Source: Trueperaceae bacterium (lineage in GTDB: Bacteria > Deinococcota > Deinococci > Deinococcales > Trueperaceae). Taken from it: 48,186 nt of DNA. This document shows positions 36,018 through 44,176 of the stretch, piece by piece. The first letter of the stretch is position 1. Each line of letters starts with the position of its first letter. Both the position numbers and the translations under genes were made by a program. The notes beneath the pieces were generated by a model. The model was not told where the DNA came from. It saw only the letters and a list, made by a program, of their open reading frames with translations, and made no database searches. Location: the NCBI GenBank assembly GCA_011389865.1, contig JAABTL010000021.1:1-48186 (forward strand). The letters are read 5' to 3'.

Positions 36018-36095
36018 CCCGTCCCGTCGCCAGGACGTTTGGCTCTTCGCCCACGGTTGCCAACGGCTCGGGCGCATCGCGCCCGAGCCGCCCGG

Positions 36096-38225
36096 TCACC
36101 TGCCGCGGTCGGCGCGGTGTGCCGCAGCCTCGAACGTCTGCCCCAGCCGACCGAGCGCCCGGAGCGCGGCGTGATCGAGGTGGGTCGAGGCGTCGGGGTG
36201 CTCCTGACACAGCGCCGCCAGCGTGCCCAGCCAGCGCCCGTCGTGTCCCCACCAGACGGCCACCTCGTGGCGCACGCCCGTGATCCAGCCGCCCTTGGCC
36301 CCGACCACGAGGTCGTCGCCGGCGCGGCGCAGGAGGCCGTCGCGGAACGCGCTCGACCGCAGCGTCGCCGCCGCACGGGCGGTCGCGTCCTGGGGCAGCC
36401 ACCCCAGCTCGGGGCGGACCAGGGCGCTGGCGAGCAGGGCCGTCTCGGCCGCGGTCGTGCGCGCGCGCTCGCCCCGCCGCTGCGCCGCGGTCCAGCGGTC
36501 CTCGGTCACCTGCAGCGGACCGACGACGCGCGTGGACCTCAGGCCGTGGGCCTCGCCCCAGGCGTTGCTGCGCTCGCTGCCCAGGCGGGCCAAGACCACG
36601 TTGGTGGCGAGGTTGTCGGAGTGCGTGATCATCAGGGTGAGCAGGTCGCCCCAGGTGGGCGCGAGGCCCGGCGCCAGCAGCTGCAGCACGCCGCTGCCGG
36701 TCGCCAGGTCGTCGGCCGTGAGGGCGACGCGCTCGTCCCAACGCGGCGCGTCCACGGTCGGGTCGAGGGCCGCGCCGAGCAGCAGCAGCTTGATCAGCGA
36801 CGCCGCCGGCGCACCCGCGTCGGCCGCACGAGCGACCCGCGAGCCGTCGGCGAGTTCCGCGGCGAGCGACCAGCGGCCGGGTTCCTCCGCCAGCTCCGCG
36901 GCGAACGCCGCGGCCAGCCGTGCCCCCTGCGGCCCGTCGTGCCGCCAGGGCTCGTCGGACGCGTCGGCCGGTTCGGCCGCCATGGTCGCCTCGGTCACCG
37001 CGGCCGGCCCGGCAGAGTCGGTGACGGACCGCTCCCGCGCCCACAGCTCGGCGAGCGGCTCGGCCTCGCGCAGCAGCCACGCGCGCCCCCCTTGGAGGGC
37101 GACCTCGGCGACGCGCACGTGCGACGCGTACCACGAGCCCATCGTCCAGCCGTAGGCGCCCGCCTGGCCGACGGCGATGAGATCGCCGGGCGCGACGTCG
37201 CCCAGCGCGACGTCCTGCGCCAGCCGGTCGCCGTTCTCGCACAGCGGCCCGTCGACGTCGGTGGCGACGAGCGGACCCGGCGCGGTCTCGCCGGGCGCGC
37301 CGGCTTCGGCCGGGAGCCGCCGCACGGGGTGCTGGGCACCGTAGAGCGCCGGCCGCAGCAGGTCGGCCATGCCGGCGTCGGCGATCACGTGCCGACGCGG
37401 CCCCGACTTGACGTGTTGGACGCGGGTGAGCAGCGTTCCGGCGTCGGCGACCAGCGCGCGGCCGGGCTCGAGGAGCAGGCGCAGGCCGCGGCGTTCCAGC
37501 CACGGTCGCACCAGCGCCCGCAACCCGTCGAAGTCGTAGTCGGGCACGGCGAAGCCGCCGCCCAGATCGAGGAGACGGACCTCGGGGAAGGCGTCGAACA
37601 GCGGCTCGACCGCGGCGAGGACGTCCCGATGCATGCTCACGTCGCGCAGCTGGGAGCCGGCGTGCACGTGGAAGCCGGCGAGCACGCCGGCCGCGTCCAC
37701 CTCGCGCGCGAGCGCCAGCGCGGCCTCGGGCGTGACGCCGAACTTGCTGTCCTCGGCGCCGGTGGCCATGTGCGGGTGCGTGCGCGGGTCGAGCCGCGGG
37801 TTGACGCGCACGACGAAGCGGCTGCCGGGGGGCAGCCCGTGACGCCGCCAGGCGGCCCAGGTGCCCTCGCCGTCGAGGCTGACGAGGTCGGGTGGCGCCG
37901 CGCTGGCGAGGCGCCGCAGCGGCGCGTCGTGCGCCAGGCCGCCGACGAGGACGCGCGACGCGGGGATGCCCGCGCGCAGCGCGCGGGCGAGCTCGCCGAC
38001 GGTGATGACCTCCGCGCCGACGTCGAGGGCGGCGAGGTGGGCGAGGACGCCGGCCGACGGGTTGGCCTTGACGGCGAAGCGCAGGTCGACGTCCGGGAAG
38101 GCGTGGCGCAGTCGCGCCACCTCGCGCGTGACGGCGTCGAGGTCGTACGCGTACAGCGGCGTGCCGAAGCGGTGTGCCAGGTCGCGCAGGGCGGCGTCGG
38201 TGGGGGTGCTCGTCGCGGGGTCCAT
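36096..38225 (-). CDS. Fusion of diaminopimelate decarboxylase (LysA-type) and beta-lactamase-like serine hydrolase
   Basis: The 709-residue protein joins two domains. Residues 10-390 are a fold III PLP decarboxylase: PLP Lys53 in [16 protein letters not shown] (186-192), [12 protein letters not shown] (252-263) and active-site Cys329 in LCENGD, all LysA-like. After an Ala/Glu/Ser-rich linker (about 400-435), residues 440-700 form a class A beta-lactamase/DD-peptidase-like domain with SLIK (Ser476, Lys479), SDN (536-538) and KGG (644-646). The ExxLN of true class A beta-lactamases is not visible, so a cell-wall peptidase or amidase is more likely. No signal peptide is present. The SxYNxR region of LysA reads SWYASH, so another diamino acid may be the substrate. 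A one-base readthrough artefact is unlikely because the frame is continuous. Confidence 0.85.
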   Translation of the reverse strand: MDPATSTPTDAALRDLAHRFGTPLYAYDLDAVTREVARLRHAFPDVDLRFAVKANPSAGVLAHLAALDVGAEVITVGELARALRAGIPASRVLVGGLAHDAPLRRLASAAPPDLVSLDGEGTWAAWRRHGLPPGSRFVVRVNPRLDPRTHPHMATGAEDSKFGVTPEAALALAREVDAAGVLAGFHVHAGSQLRDVSMHRDVLAAVEPLFDAFPEVRLLDLGGGFAVPDYDFDGLRALVRPWLERRGLRLLLEPGRALVADAGTLLTRVQHVKSGPRRHVIADAGMADLLRPALYGAQHPVRRLPAEAGAPGETAPGPLVATDVDGPLCENGDRLAQDVALGDVAPGDLIAVGQAGAYGWTMGSWYASHVRVAEVALQGGRAWLLREAEPLAELWARERSVTDSAGPAAVTEATMAAEPADASDEPWRHDGPQGARLAAAFAAELAEEPGRWSLAAELADGSRVARAADAGAPAASLIKLLLLGAALDPTVDAPRWDERVALTADDLATGSGVLQLLAPGLAPTWGDLLTLMITHSDNLATNVVLARLGSERSNAWGEAHGLRSTRVVGPLQVTEDRWTAAQRRGERARTTAAETALLASALVRPELGWLPQDATARAAATLRSSAFRDGLLRRAGDDLVVGAKGGWITGVRHEVAVWWGHDGRWLGTLAALCQEHPDASTHLDHAALRALGRLGQTFEAAAHRADRGR

Positions 38226-38235
38226 GCTGGCGAAG

Positions 38236-38241
38236 AGCCTA
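38236..38241 (-). promoter_or_regulatory. -10 element (TAGGCT) of the LysA-hydrolase fusion gene
   Basis: On the minus strand TAGGCT lies 10 nt before ATG 38225. It faces the divergent TAGACT at 38249 within a 36-bp intergenic region. Confidence 0.4.
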
Positions 38242-38248
38242 TCAGCCG

Positions 38249-38254
38249 TAGACT
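38249..38254 (+). promoter_or_regulatory. Leaderless-type -10 element (TAGACT) of the membrane protein gene
   Basis: TAGACT is followed by 7 nt and then ATG 38262. Confidence 0.5.
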
Positions 38255-38261
38255 GGTCCGC

Positions 38262-38855
38262 ATGATGAACCGTCAGATCCGCCGCGCCCAGGCCAAGCAG
38301 GACAAGAAGGCCGAGCGCGAAAAGGAGGAGCGACGCGAGGCGCGCAAGCGCAAGGTGGCGCAGATGCGGGCCAAGCGCGCCGAGCGCCGCACCGCGGCCC
38401 GGTCGAAGCCGGCCGCGGTGGCCGACGAGGGCAAGGGCGCCGCCGCGGGCGCGACCAAGGACGCCGCGAAGGGCTCCACCAAGGGCGGCAAGAAGCCGGG
38501 TCGTCGCCCCGGGCGCTTCTCCGGCGCGCTGATGATGGCGACGATCTTCTTCATCGTGCTGCAGTCCAGCGTGCCGCCGATGGAGGGCGACAACGAGTTG
38601 CTGCGCAGCGTCACCGGTGCGGGCTTCTTCCTGCTGTTCGGCTACTTCTCGGTGATGTGGCTCATGCGCCGCGACACGCCACGACCGCTGATGATGACCT
38701 GGATCACGGGCGCTCTCCTGCTCGTCGGCGTCGAGGTCGCCAAGGCGCTCCAGGGCGTGGTCCCGTTCGACCCGCTGATGGTCGCGCTGGCGGCGCCCGG
38801 CATCGTCGGTGGCTCGTACCTCGGCCGATTGGTGTTCGAGAACACGCCCGCGTGA
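38262..38855 (+). CDS. Membrane protein with a long basic N-terminal region
   Basis: This 197-residue protein begins with about 80 residues rich in Lys, Arg, Ala and Glu ([19 protein letters not shown] and following). It is probably a charged helix, then a disordered Gly/Lys segment. Four hydrophobic segments follow: about 87-100, 120-137, 147-165 and 172-187. I do not recognise a function. A cytoplasmic basic region could bind nucleic acid or the ribosome, which is speculation. ATG 38262 is used because the -10 lies 7 nt upstream; ATG 38265 directly follows. The stop overlaps the GTG of the nucleosidase gene. Confidence 0.75.
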   Translation: MMNRQIRRAQAKQDKKAEREKEERREARKRKVAQMRAKRAERRTAARSKPAAVADEGKGAAAGATKDAAKGSTKGGKKPGRRPGRFSGALMMATIFFIVLQSSVPPMEGDNELLRSVTGAGFFLLFGYFSVMWLMRRDTPRPLMMTWITGALLLVGVEVAKALQGVVPFDPLMVALAAPGIVGGSYLGRLVFENTPA

Positions 38856-39577
38856 GCCCGGTGCGCGTGACGGTGGAGCGACCGCTGGCCGTCATCGGCG
38901 CGATGGAGGAGGAGGTAGCCCCCCTGCGGGGAGCCGCGATCGACGCGGTCGAGGAGGGCCAGGGCCCGTACCGCTGGCACCGCGCCACGCTGGACGGCGT
39001 GCCGCTGCTGCTCGCCGCCTGCGGCATCGGCAAGGTGAACGCCGCGGCGCTGACGCAGGCGCTGCTCGGTGGCGGAGCGGCCGCGGTGATCTTCACGGGG
39101 GTGGCCGGCGGCGTGGACCCGGGCCTGCGCGTGGGCGACCTGGTCGTCGCGCGCGACGCCGTGCAGCACGACGTCGACGTCACGGCGCTGGGCTACGACG
39201 AGGGCCAGGTGCCGGGGGAACCGGCGGTGTGGGCGGCCGATCCGGAGCTGCGCGACCTCGTCGCCGGCGTCGCTGCCGAGGTGGCGGGGGCCGAGGGGGT
39301 GCGTGCGATCGTCGGACGCGTCGCCTCCGGCGACACCTTCGTCGCCGACCCGCGGCGGGTGGCGGACCTGCGCCGCCGCTTCGCGGCGAGCTGCGCCGAG
39401 ATGGAGGGGGCGGCGGTCGCTCAGGTGTGCGCACGCTGGGCCGTGCCGTGGTCGATCGTTCGCAGCGTGTCGGATACCGCAGATCACGACGCGAGCGTCG
39501 ACTTCCGCGCGTTCACCGAGGTGGCGGCGCGGCGGGCGGTCGCCGTGGTGCGGGGGACGCTGCGGCACCTGGCGTAG
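38852..39577 (+). CDS. mtnN: 5'-methylthioadenosine/S-adenosylhomocysteine nucleosidase
   Basis: This enzyme cleaves methylthioadenosine and S-adenosylhomocysteine to adenine and a thioribose, relieving methyltransferase product inhibition. [13 protein letters not shown] gives the catalytic Glu, [20 protein letters not shown] the phosphate/ribose loop, [10 protein letters not shown] the Met-Glu site and RSVSDTAD the general-acid Asp. GTG 38852 overlaps the membrane-protein stop (GTGA); GTG codons at 38861 and 38867 are alternatives. At 241 residues it is of normal length. Confidence 0.92.
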   Translation: MSPVRVTVERPLAVIGAMEEEVAPLRGAAIDAVEEGQGPYRWHRATLDGVPLLLAACGIGKVNAAALTQALLGGGAAAVIFTGVAGGVDPGLRVGDLVVARDAVQHDVDVTALGYDEGQVPGEPAVWAADPELRDLVAGVAAEVAGAEGVRAIVGRVASGDTFVADPRRVADLRRRFAASCAEMEGAAVAQVCARWAVPWSIVRSVSDTADHDASVDFRAFTEVAARRAVAVVRGTLRHLA

Positions 39578-39581
39578 GGCA

Positions 39582-39603
39582 GGCGCGTGCGCGCACGGGC
39601 GCC
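39582..39603. terminator. Convergent GC palindrome between mtnN and the debranching-type gene
   Basis: A GGCGC/GCGCC pair surrounds a 10-bp palindrome, GTGCGCGCAC (39587-39596). It lies between stop codons 28 bp apart and could end transcription from both sides. Confidence 0.4.
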
Positions 39604-39604
39604 G

Positions 39605-41458
39605 TCAGGCGGGCCCGTCGAACCCGAGCAGGAAGACGAGCGCGGCGGCGTCCCACGCCTGCGGTCGGCAGGCGACCGGGTACGGCACGGGCGGCCGGTC
39701 GTCGCGCGGGTAGCCGGCGACCAGCTCGGGGAGCCGCAGGTCGGGCTGCGCCGCCGCGAGCTCGTAGACGACGTCGCGCACCCGCCTGGCCTCGGCGTGG
39801 AAGCCGTAGCGCGCGAGGCCGGCGGCGAACAGGGCGGTGTCGTGGGGCCACACCGAGCCGTTGTGGTAGCTGACCGGGTTGTAGCGCCGTTCGCCCGTCC
39901 CGAGCGTGCGCAGGCCCCAGCCGGACCAGGTCTCGGGTCCGAGCAGCGAGCGGACGAGGCGCTCGGCGTGGTCGTCGGGGACGATGCCCGACCAGAGCAG
40001 GTGGCCGGCGTCCGAGTTGCGCACGCGCAGCGGCCGCTTCTCACCGTCGAGGGCCATGGCGTAGGTGTCCAGGTCGTCGAGCCAGAACGCCTCGTGGAAG
40101 CGCGTCCGCAGACGATCGGCGCGCGCGGACCAGCGTTCGGCGGTGTCGGGCTCGCCGAGGCCGGCGTACCAGCCCGCCGCCGCCGTGAAGGCGGCGTAGG
40201 CGTATCCCTGGACCTCGGACACCGCCAGGGCGCCCTCGGCGAGCGCGCCGTCGGCGTGACTCATCGAGTCGCCGGAGTCCTTCCACGACTGCACGGTCAG
40301 GCCGGCGGCATCCGCCGCCGGGGTGAACTCGACGAAGCCGTCGCCGTCGGGGTCGCCGTCGCCCTGCAGCCACCCGAGGGCGGCCTCCCAGGCCGGGCGC
40401 AGCTCGCGCACCAGGCGGTCGTGGCCGACGGCGCGCCGGTGCGCCTCGAGCAGGACGACGAACAGCGGGGTGGCGTCCACGGTGCCGTAGTAGGCGGCGT
40501 GCGGCACGCGCCCCAGGCGCGAGAGTTCGCCGTGGCGCACCTCGTGCAGGATCTTCCCCGGCGCCTCGGCGCGGAACGGATCGTGGACGCGGCCCTGGCG
40601 CTCCGCGAGGAAGCGCAGCGTGCCCTCCGCCACGTCGGGCCGGTGCGGCAGCAGCATGGTGGCGGCGAGCAGCGCGTCGCGGCCGAAGGCGGCGACGAAC
40701 CACGGGATTCCCGCGGCCGGTATGGGCCCCTGAGGGGTGAACAGGAGCAGGCCGCGGAGGTCGTCGATGGCGCGGTCGAGGACGCGCCGGTCCGGGGGCG
40801 CGGGCAGCGCGGCGAACGACGCCCGCCAATCGGCGTACGTCATCGGCGCCGCGGGTTCGTCGTCGAGTGGGTTGTCGATCCGCACGTCGGCCTGCAGCCG
40901 CACGCGCTCGCCCGGCGCGAGGGAGAGCTCCCAGTCGGCGCCGTCGGGGCGGGCGGCGGCGAGGTCGTCGAACCGCAGGTGCAGCGCCTGGGGGAGGCCG
41001 TCGGAGGCCGTTTGGGCGAACGACAGGGTGGAGCTCGAAGCGACGACGTCGGGGTCGGGCCGCTCCAGGCGATACCAGCCACGCGCCTCGAACAGGTCGG
41101 CGAACTGCGGCTCCACCTCGAGTTCGAGGCTGAGCGAACGCCGCTCGAGCGAGGTGTTCTCGACCTCGAGCTCGTCGCGTAGGCCGTCGGCTCGCAGCGT
41201 CAGACGGCGCCGGACGGCGAGCAGCTGCGAGGGGCCCGCGATCAGGGCGTGGTGCGCATGGAAGAGGTCGGGGCGGGGGCTCTCGGCGACCAGCGTCTGG
41301 AACTCGCCGTCGGGCGCGAGCCAGCGCCAGGCGTAGCGGCGCAGCAGGCGCGTGTCGCGGTTGTAGAGGCCGTGCTCGCCGCCGAGCGCCTGACCCTCCT
41401 CGTCGGCGACGAGGAAGGTGTAGTGCTCCTTGAGGACGGCGTTGTGGCGGAAATCCAT
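39605..41458 (-). CDS. Glycogen-debranching-type amylo-alpha-1,6-glucosidase
   Basis: This 617-residue protein begins AVLKEHYTFLVADEEGQAL and GGEHGLYNRDTRLLRRY, the N-terminal beta-sandwich of bacterial glycogen debranching enzymes (about 1-230). The rest is an (alpha/alpha)6 barrel with FVAAFGRDALLAATMLLP, DGDPDGDGFVEF and GSVWPHDTALFAAGLARYG, which match GH-type acid residues of the GDE_C/amylo-alpha-1,6-glucosidase family. It should cleave alpha-1,6 linked oligosaccharides. It lies downstream of sugar ABC permeases on the same strand (56-bp gap), which fits use of imported maltodextrin-like sugars. A GGAG site precedes ATG 41458. Confidence 0.88.
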   Translation of the reverse strand: MDFRHNAVLKEHYTFLVADEEGQALGGEHGLYNRDTRLLRRYAWRWLAPDGEFQTLVAESPRPDLFHAHHALIAGPSQLLAVRRRLTLRADGLRDELEVENTSLERRSLSLELEVEPQFADLFEARGWYRLERPDPDVVASSSTLSFAQTASDGLPQALHLRFDDLAAARPDGADWELSLAPGERVRLQADVRIDNPLDDEPAAPMTYADWRASFAALPAPPDRRVLDRAIDDLRGLLLFTPQGPIPAAGIPWFVAAFGRDALLAATMLLPHRPDVAEGTLRFLAERQGRVHDPFRAEAPGKILHEVRHGELSRLGRVPHAAYYGTVDATPLFVVLLEAHRRAVGHDRLVRELRPAWEAALGWLQGDGDPDGDGFVEFTPAADAAGLTVQSWKDSGDSMSHADGALAEGALAVSEVQGYAYAAFTAAAGWYAGLGEPDTAERWSARADRLRTRFHEAFWLDDLDTYAMALDGEKRPLRVRNSDAGHLLWSGIVPDDHAERLVRSLLGPETWSGWGLRTLGTGERRYNPVSYHNGSVWPHDTALFAAGLARYGFHAEARRVRDVVYELAAAQPDLRLPELVAGYPRDDRPPVPYPVACRPQAWDAAALVFLLGFDGPA

Positions 41459-41495
41459 GCTCGCTCCAGGGTGGGGCCGCGCTGCGGCCGCTCGA

Positions 41496-41501
41496 AATCT
41501 A
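41496..41501 (-). promoter_or_regulatory. Possible internal -10 element (TAGATT) before the debranching-type gene
   Basis: On the minus strand TAGATT lies 37 nt before ATG 41458. A small GGCCGC/GCGGCC hairpin (41475-41489) and a GGAG site lie between them. No -35 match is clear, so it may only modulate readthrough from the permease operon. Confidence 0.3.
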
Positions 41502-41514
41502 CCAGAACGGCCCG

Positions 41515-42954
41515 TCACTCCTTGCCGCCGCCGAACGACACCCCTTCCATGAAGTAGCGCTGGAACACGACGAACAGGATGATCACCGGGATCGCGCTCA
41601 TCACCGCGCCCGCCAGGATCAGGCCCCAATCGCCGACGGCGCCGTAGGTGTTGCGGAAGGAGAGGAGGCCGATCGGCAGCGTCTTGACGTTCTCGGGGCT
41701 CGTCAGCACGATGAAGGGCCAGAAGAAGTCGTTCCACGCGCCCTGGAAGGTCAGGATCGTCAGCGCCCCCAAGGCCGGTCGCGCCATCGGCAGGACGACG
41801 TTCCAGTAGCGGCGCCAGTGGTTGGCCCCGTCGATCATCGCGGCCTCCTCGACCTCGCGCGGGATCGATTCGAAGAACTGCTTCATGATGAACACCGCGC
41901 CGGCGTTGAGGGCGGTCACGAACACGAGGCCGGTCAGGCTGTTGAGCATGCCGTCGGGGAAGCCCCACAGGCTCGACAGCGTGAAGCCGCCGACGGTGAG
42001 GATGCCGTCGCGCAGCACCAGGTAGTTCGAGATGAACAGCACCTGCAGGGGCACCATCTGCGAGAAGAGGACCAGCATGAAGATCGCCTCGCGACCGCGG
42101 AAGCGCAGCCGCGCGAGCGCGTAGCCGGCCATCGAGGCGATCACCAGCGTGACCACGATGCGCACGGCGGCGAAGGCGAAGCTGTTCCCGATCCAGGCCA
42201 GGAAGAGGCTCTGGCGGGTGGCGGGGCTGCGGACCTCGTTGAACACCCGCACGTAGTTGCGGAGCACGTATCCGAGCACCCCGGGCGCGACGTCGTTGAA
42301 GGACGCGGTGCGGCCCCTGCGTTCCAGCCGGCTGGCCGTGAGCGTCGAGTCGAGGTACTGCATGCCGACGGCGGCGGTGACGTCGAGCGGCAGGCGGTCG
42401 ATCACCGGCCCGTCGCCCTGGTAGCGGATGGTGAACGCGTAGGCGACACGGCGGCCGCTGGTCGTGCCGTCGCCGCTCTCGACCGTCATGGGGACGTCGG
42501 GGAGGCGCTGCAACTCGCTCACGCTGGCGAAGTCGGCCGCGTACTCGATGGCGAGCACCGCGCCGAGGCCGGCACCGGGTCGGCGGCGGGGGACCTCGAC
42601 GTCCGGATCGGTCACGTCGACGCCGTCGGGGACGAAGTAGGCGATCTCGAAGGGGACCGTGGCGCCGGGCGCGAAGCCGCCGAACCAGCGGTCGCCGGCC
42701 CCCGCCTGGCCGAGCCGCGCGGCGGCGGCCCAGTTGCTCGGTTGCAGCTGCGGGATCGCGAGGCTGGGCGGGTACTCGAGCGGATCGGTGCGCAGGCTGG
42801 AGACCGCGGCGAAGAGCAGCGGCCCCACGAACACGATCGCGAACGCCAGCATGACGGCGTACACCAGGCCGGCGCGGGCCCAGCGGCGGCGCGCCTGCCA
42901 GTGCTCGAGCGCGCGCTGCTCGGCGGCGCCGAGGCGGGTGGCGGCGGCGCGCAC
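41515..42954 (-). CDS. Sugar ABC transporter permease (MalG type) with a large inserted ectodomain
   Basis: This 479-residue permease is about 190 residues longer than usual MalG-type proteins. TM1 is near 28-50. Residues of about 55-240 form an extracytoplasmic region with PFEIAYFVPDGVDV, VLAIEYAADFASVSELQ and AYAFTIRYQGDGPV, which look beta-rich. TM2 to TM6 follow from about 250, with the ATPase-contacting EAA motif EEAAMIDGANHWRRYWNVVLP. The insert is where MalF, not MalG, normally has its periplasmic domain. GTG 42954 lies 1 nt after the preceding permease stop. No ATPase gene is in the locus; a shared MsmK/UgpC-type ATPase elsewhere is likely. Confidence 0.88.
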   Translation of the reverse strand: MRAAATRLGAAEQRALEHWQARRRWARAGLVYAVMLAFAIVFVGPLLFAAVSSLRTDPLEYPPSLAIPQLQPSNWAAAARLGQAGAGDRWFGGFAPGATVPFEIAYFVPDGVDVTDPDVEVPRRRPGAGLGAVLAIEYAADFASVSELQRLPDVPMTVESGDGTTSGRRVAYAFTIRYQGDGPVIDRLPLDVTAAVGMQYLDSTLTASRLERRGRTASFNDVAPGVLGYVLRNYVRVFNEVRSPATRQSLFLAWIGNSFAFAAVRIVVTLVIASMAGYALARLRFRGREAIFMLVLFSQMVPLQVLFISNYLVLRDGILTVGGFTLSSLWGFPDGMLNSLTGLVFVTALNAGAVFIMKQFFESIPREVEEAAMIDGANHWRRYWNVVLPMARPALGALTILTFQGAWNDFFWPFIVLTSPENVKTLPIGLLSFRNTYGAVGDWGLILAGAVMSAIPVIILFVVFQRYFMEGVSFGGGKE

Positions 42955-42955
42955 G

Positions 42956-44065
42956 TCAGTGCCCCTCGCTGCGCACCAGGCGGCGCTGCAGCAGGACGAC
43001 CACGAGGGTGAGCACGGCGAGGAACATCGCGCCCGCCGCGGCGAAGCCGACCTCGGGCGTCTGGGCGCCCGGGAACATCCGGTCGTAGACGAAGTAGGCG
43101 AGCGTGACGACCGAGCGCAGGGGCGCGGCGTCGCCGAAGATGGCCACCTGGTCGAACATCTGCAGGGTGCCGATCATCGACAGCGTCAGGACCAGGAACG
43201 TCACCGGCGCGACCGACGGGATCGTGATGCGCAGGAACTGCTGGGTCGCGTTGGCGCCGTCGATGGAGGCGGCCTCGTAGTGGCTCTTGGGCACGTCCTG
43301 CAGGGCGGCGAGGTACATGAGCATGAAGGTCGGGATGGTGGTGAAGACGTTCTGGATCATGATCGCGGCGAGCGGGATCGGGACCGACAGCCAGAAGGGG
43401 GCGCCGCTGGGGATGGTGTCGCGCGTCTGGAGCCAGATGAAGTCGACCGGCGCCACGTCGCGGGGCGCGACCACGCCGGTGGTCACGAGCAGCCAGGTGG
43501 CGCCGAACGCGACCAGCAGCGAGACGACGAAGAGGGCGGGATCGGTCCACGTCGCAGGCAGCGCGCTCCGGCGCTCCCAGGCCACCTGGACCACCTGCAC
43601 GGCGATCAGGACCAGCAAGAAGGCCAGCAGGACGGGGAGGTGCCGCTGCAACGTCTCGGTGAGGTAGTTGATGAGGCCGCGCCGCTGGAACATCCACAGG
43701 AAGATCAGCGTGATCACGACCGAGCTGGTGATGCTGGGCATGTAGAACGCGGCGCGGAAGAAGCCGATGCCGCGCACCCGCTGGTTCAGCACCGCGGCCA
43801 TCACCAGCGCCAGGAAGGTCTGCACGGCGGTGACGATGACGGCGAACAGGATCGAGTTGCGCAGGGCGCTGAGGAAGAGGGCGTCGGCGAACAGGGCGGC
43901 GTAGTTGCGCAGGCCGACCCAGTTCGGCGGCCGGAAGAGGTCGTAGTCGGTGAAGCTGAAATAGACGGCGCGGCCGGTCGCAAACACGAAGAAGATCAGG
44001 AGCAGGACGAGGAACGGCAGCAGGAACAGGTACGCCGCGACGGTGTCGGCTCGCTTGGTCCGCAC
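42956..44065 (-). CDS. Sugar ABC transporter permease (MalF/UgpA type)
   Basis: This 369-residue permease has the usual TM1 (AYLFLLPFLVLLLIFFVFA) and the EAA motif YEAASIDGANATQQFLRITIP. Between TM3 and the later core helices lies an extra stretch of about 75-100 residues with two further hydrophobic segments (LPVLLAFLLVLIAVQVVQVA and PALFVVSLLVAFGATWLLV). It should form a heterodimeric channel with the next permease. GTG 44065 has a GAGGGGG ribosome site about 5 nt upstream. A hairpin separates it from the binding-protein gene. Confidence 0.88.
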   Translation of the reverse strand: MRTKRADTVAAYLFLLPFLVLLLIFFVFATGRAVYFSFTDYDLFRPPNWVGLRNYAALFADALFLSALRNSILFAVIVTAVQTFLALVMAAVLNQRVRGIGFFRAAFYMPSITSSVVITLIFLWMFQRRGLINYLTETLQRHLPVLLAFLLVLIAVQVVQVAWERRSALPATWTDPALFVVSLLVAFGATWLLVTTGVVAPRDVAPVDFIWLQTRDTIPSGAPFWLSVPIPLAAIMIQNVFTTIPTFMLMYLAALQDVPKSHYEAASIDGANATQQFLRITIPSVAPVTFLVLTLSMIGTLQMFDQVAIFGDAAPLRSVVTLAYFVYDRMFPGAQTPEVGFAAAGAMFLAVLTLVVVLLQRRLVRSEGH

Positions 44066-44128
44066 GTGGGACCCCCTCGATGGTCGGCGGCCGGACCCGG
44101 TCGGGGTGCCGCGGGAGGGTTCGGGTTT

Positions 44129-44157
44129 CGCTGGGCGCGCCTAGGGCGCGCCCAGCG
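44129..44157 (-). terminator. Intra-operon hairpin between binding protein and permease genes
   Basis: CGCTGGGCGCGCC and GGCGCGCCCAGCG (13 bp) flank a TAG loop. On the minus strand it lies 19 nt after the binding-protein stop. Such attenuators or 3' stabilisers commonly keep binding protein more abundant than permeases. Confidence 0.7.
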
Positions 44158-44176
44158 AGCTGATCGTTCCGGCGCC

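Noticed and set aside
36006-36077. Longer start for the desaturase at ATG 36077
   Set aside because: It would add a Trp/Arg-rich leader before the FAD motif and contain the -10 element TACCCT within the coding region; GTG 36005 places the motif normally.
34350-38261. A very long open frame on the plus strand, antisense to the desaturase and the LysA fusion
   Set aside because: It runs opposite to two genes with clear conserved motifs, crosses the hairpin region, and its product is low-complexity Arg/Val/Gly text. It stays open only because of the high GC content. The genuine gene at its 3' end begins at 38262.
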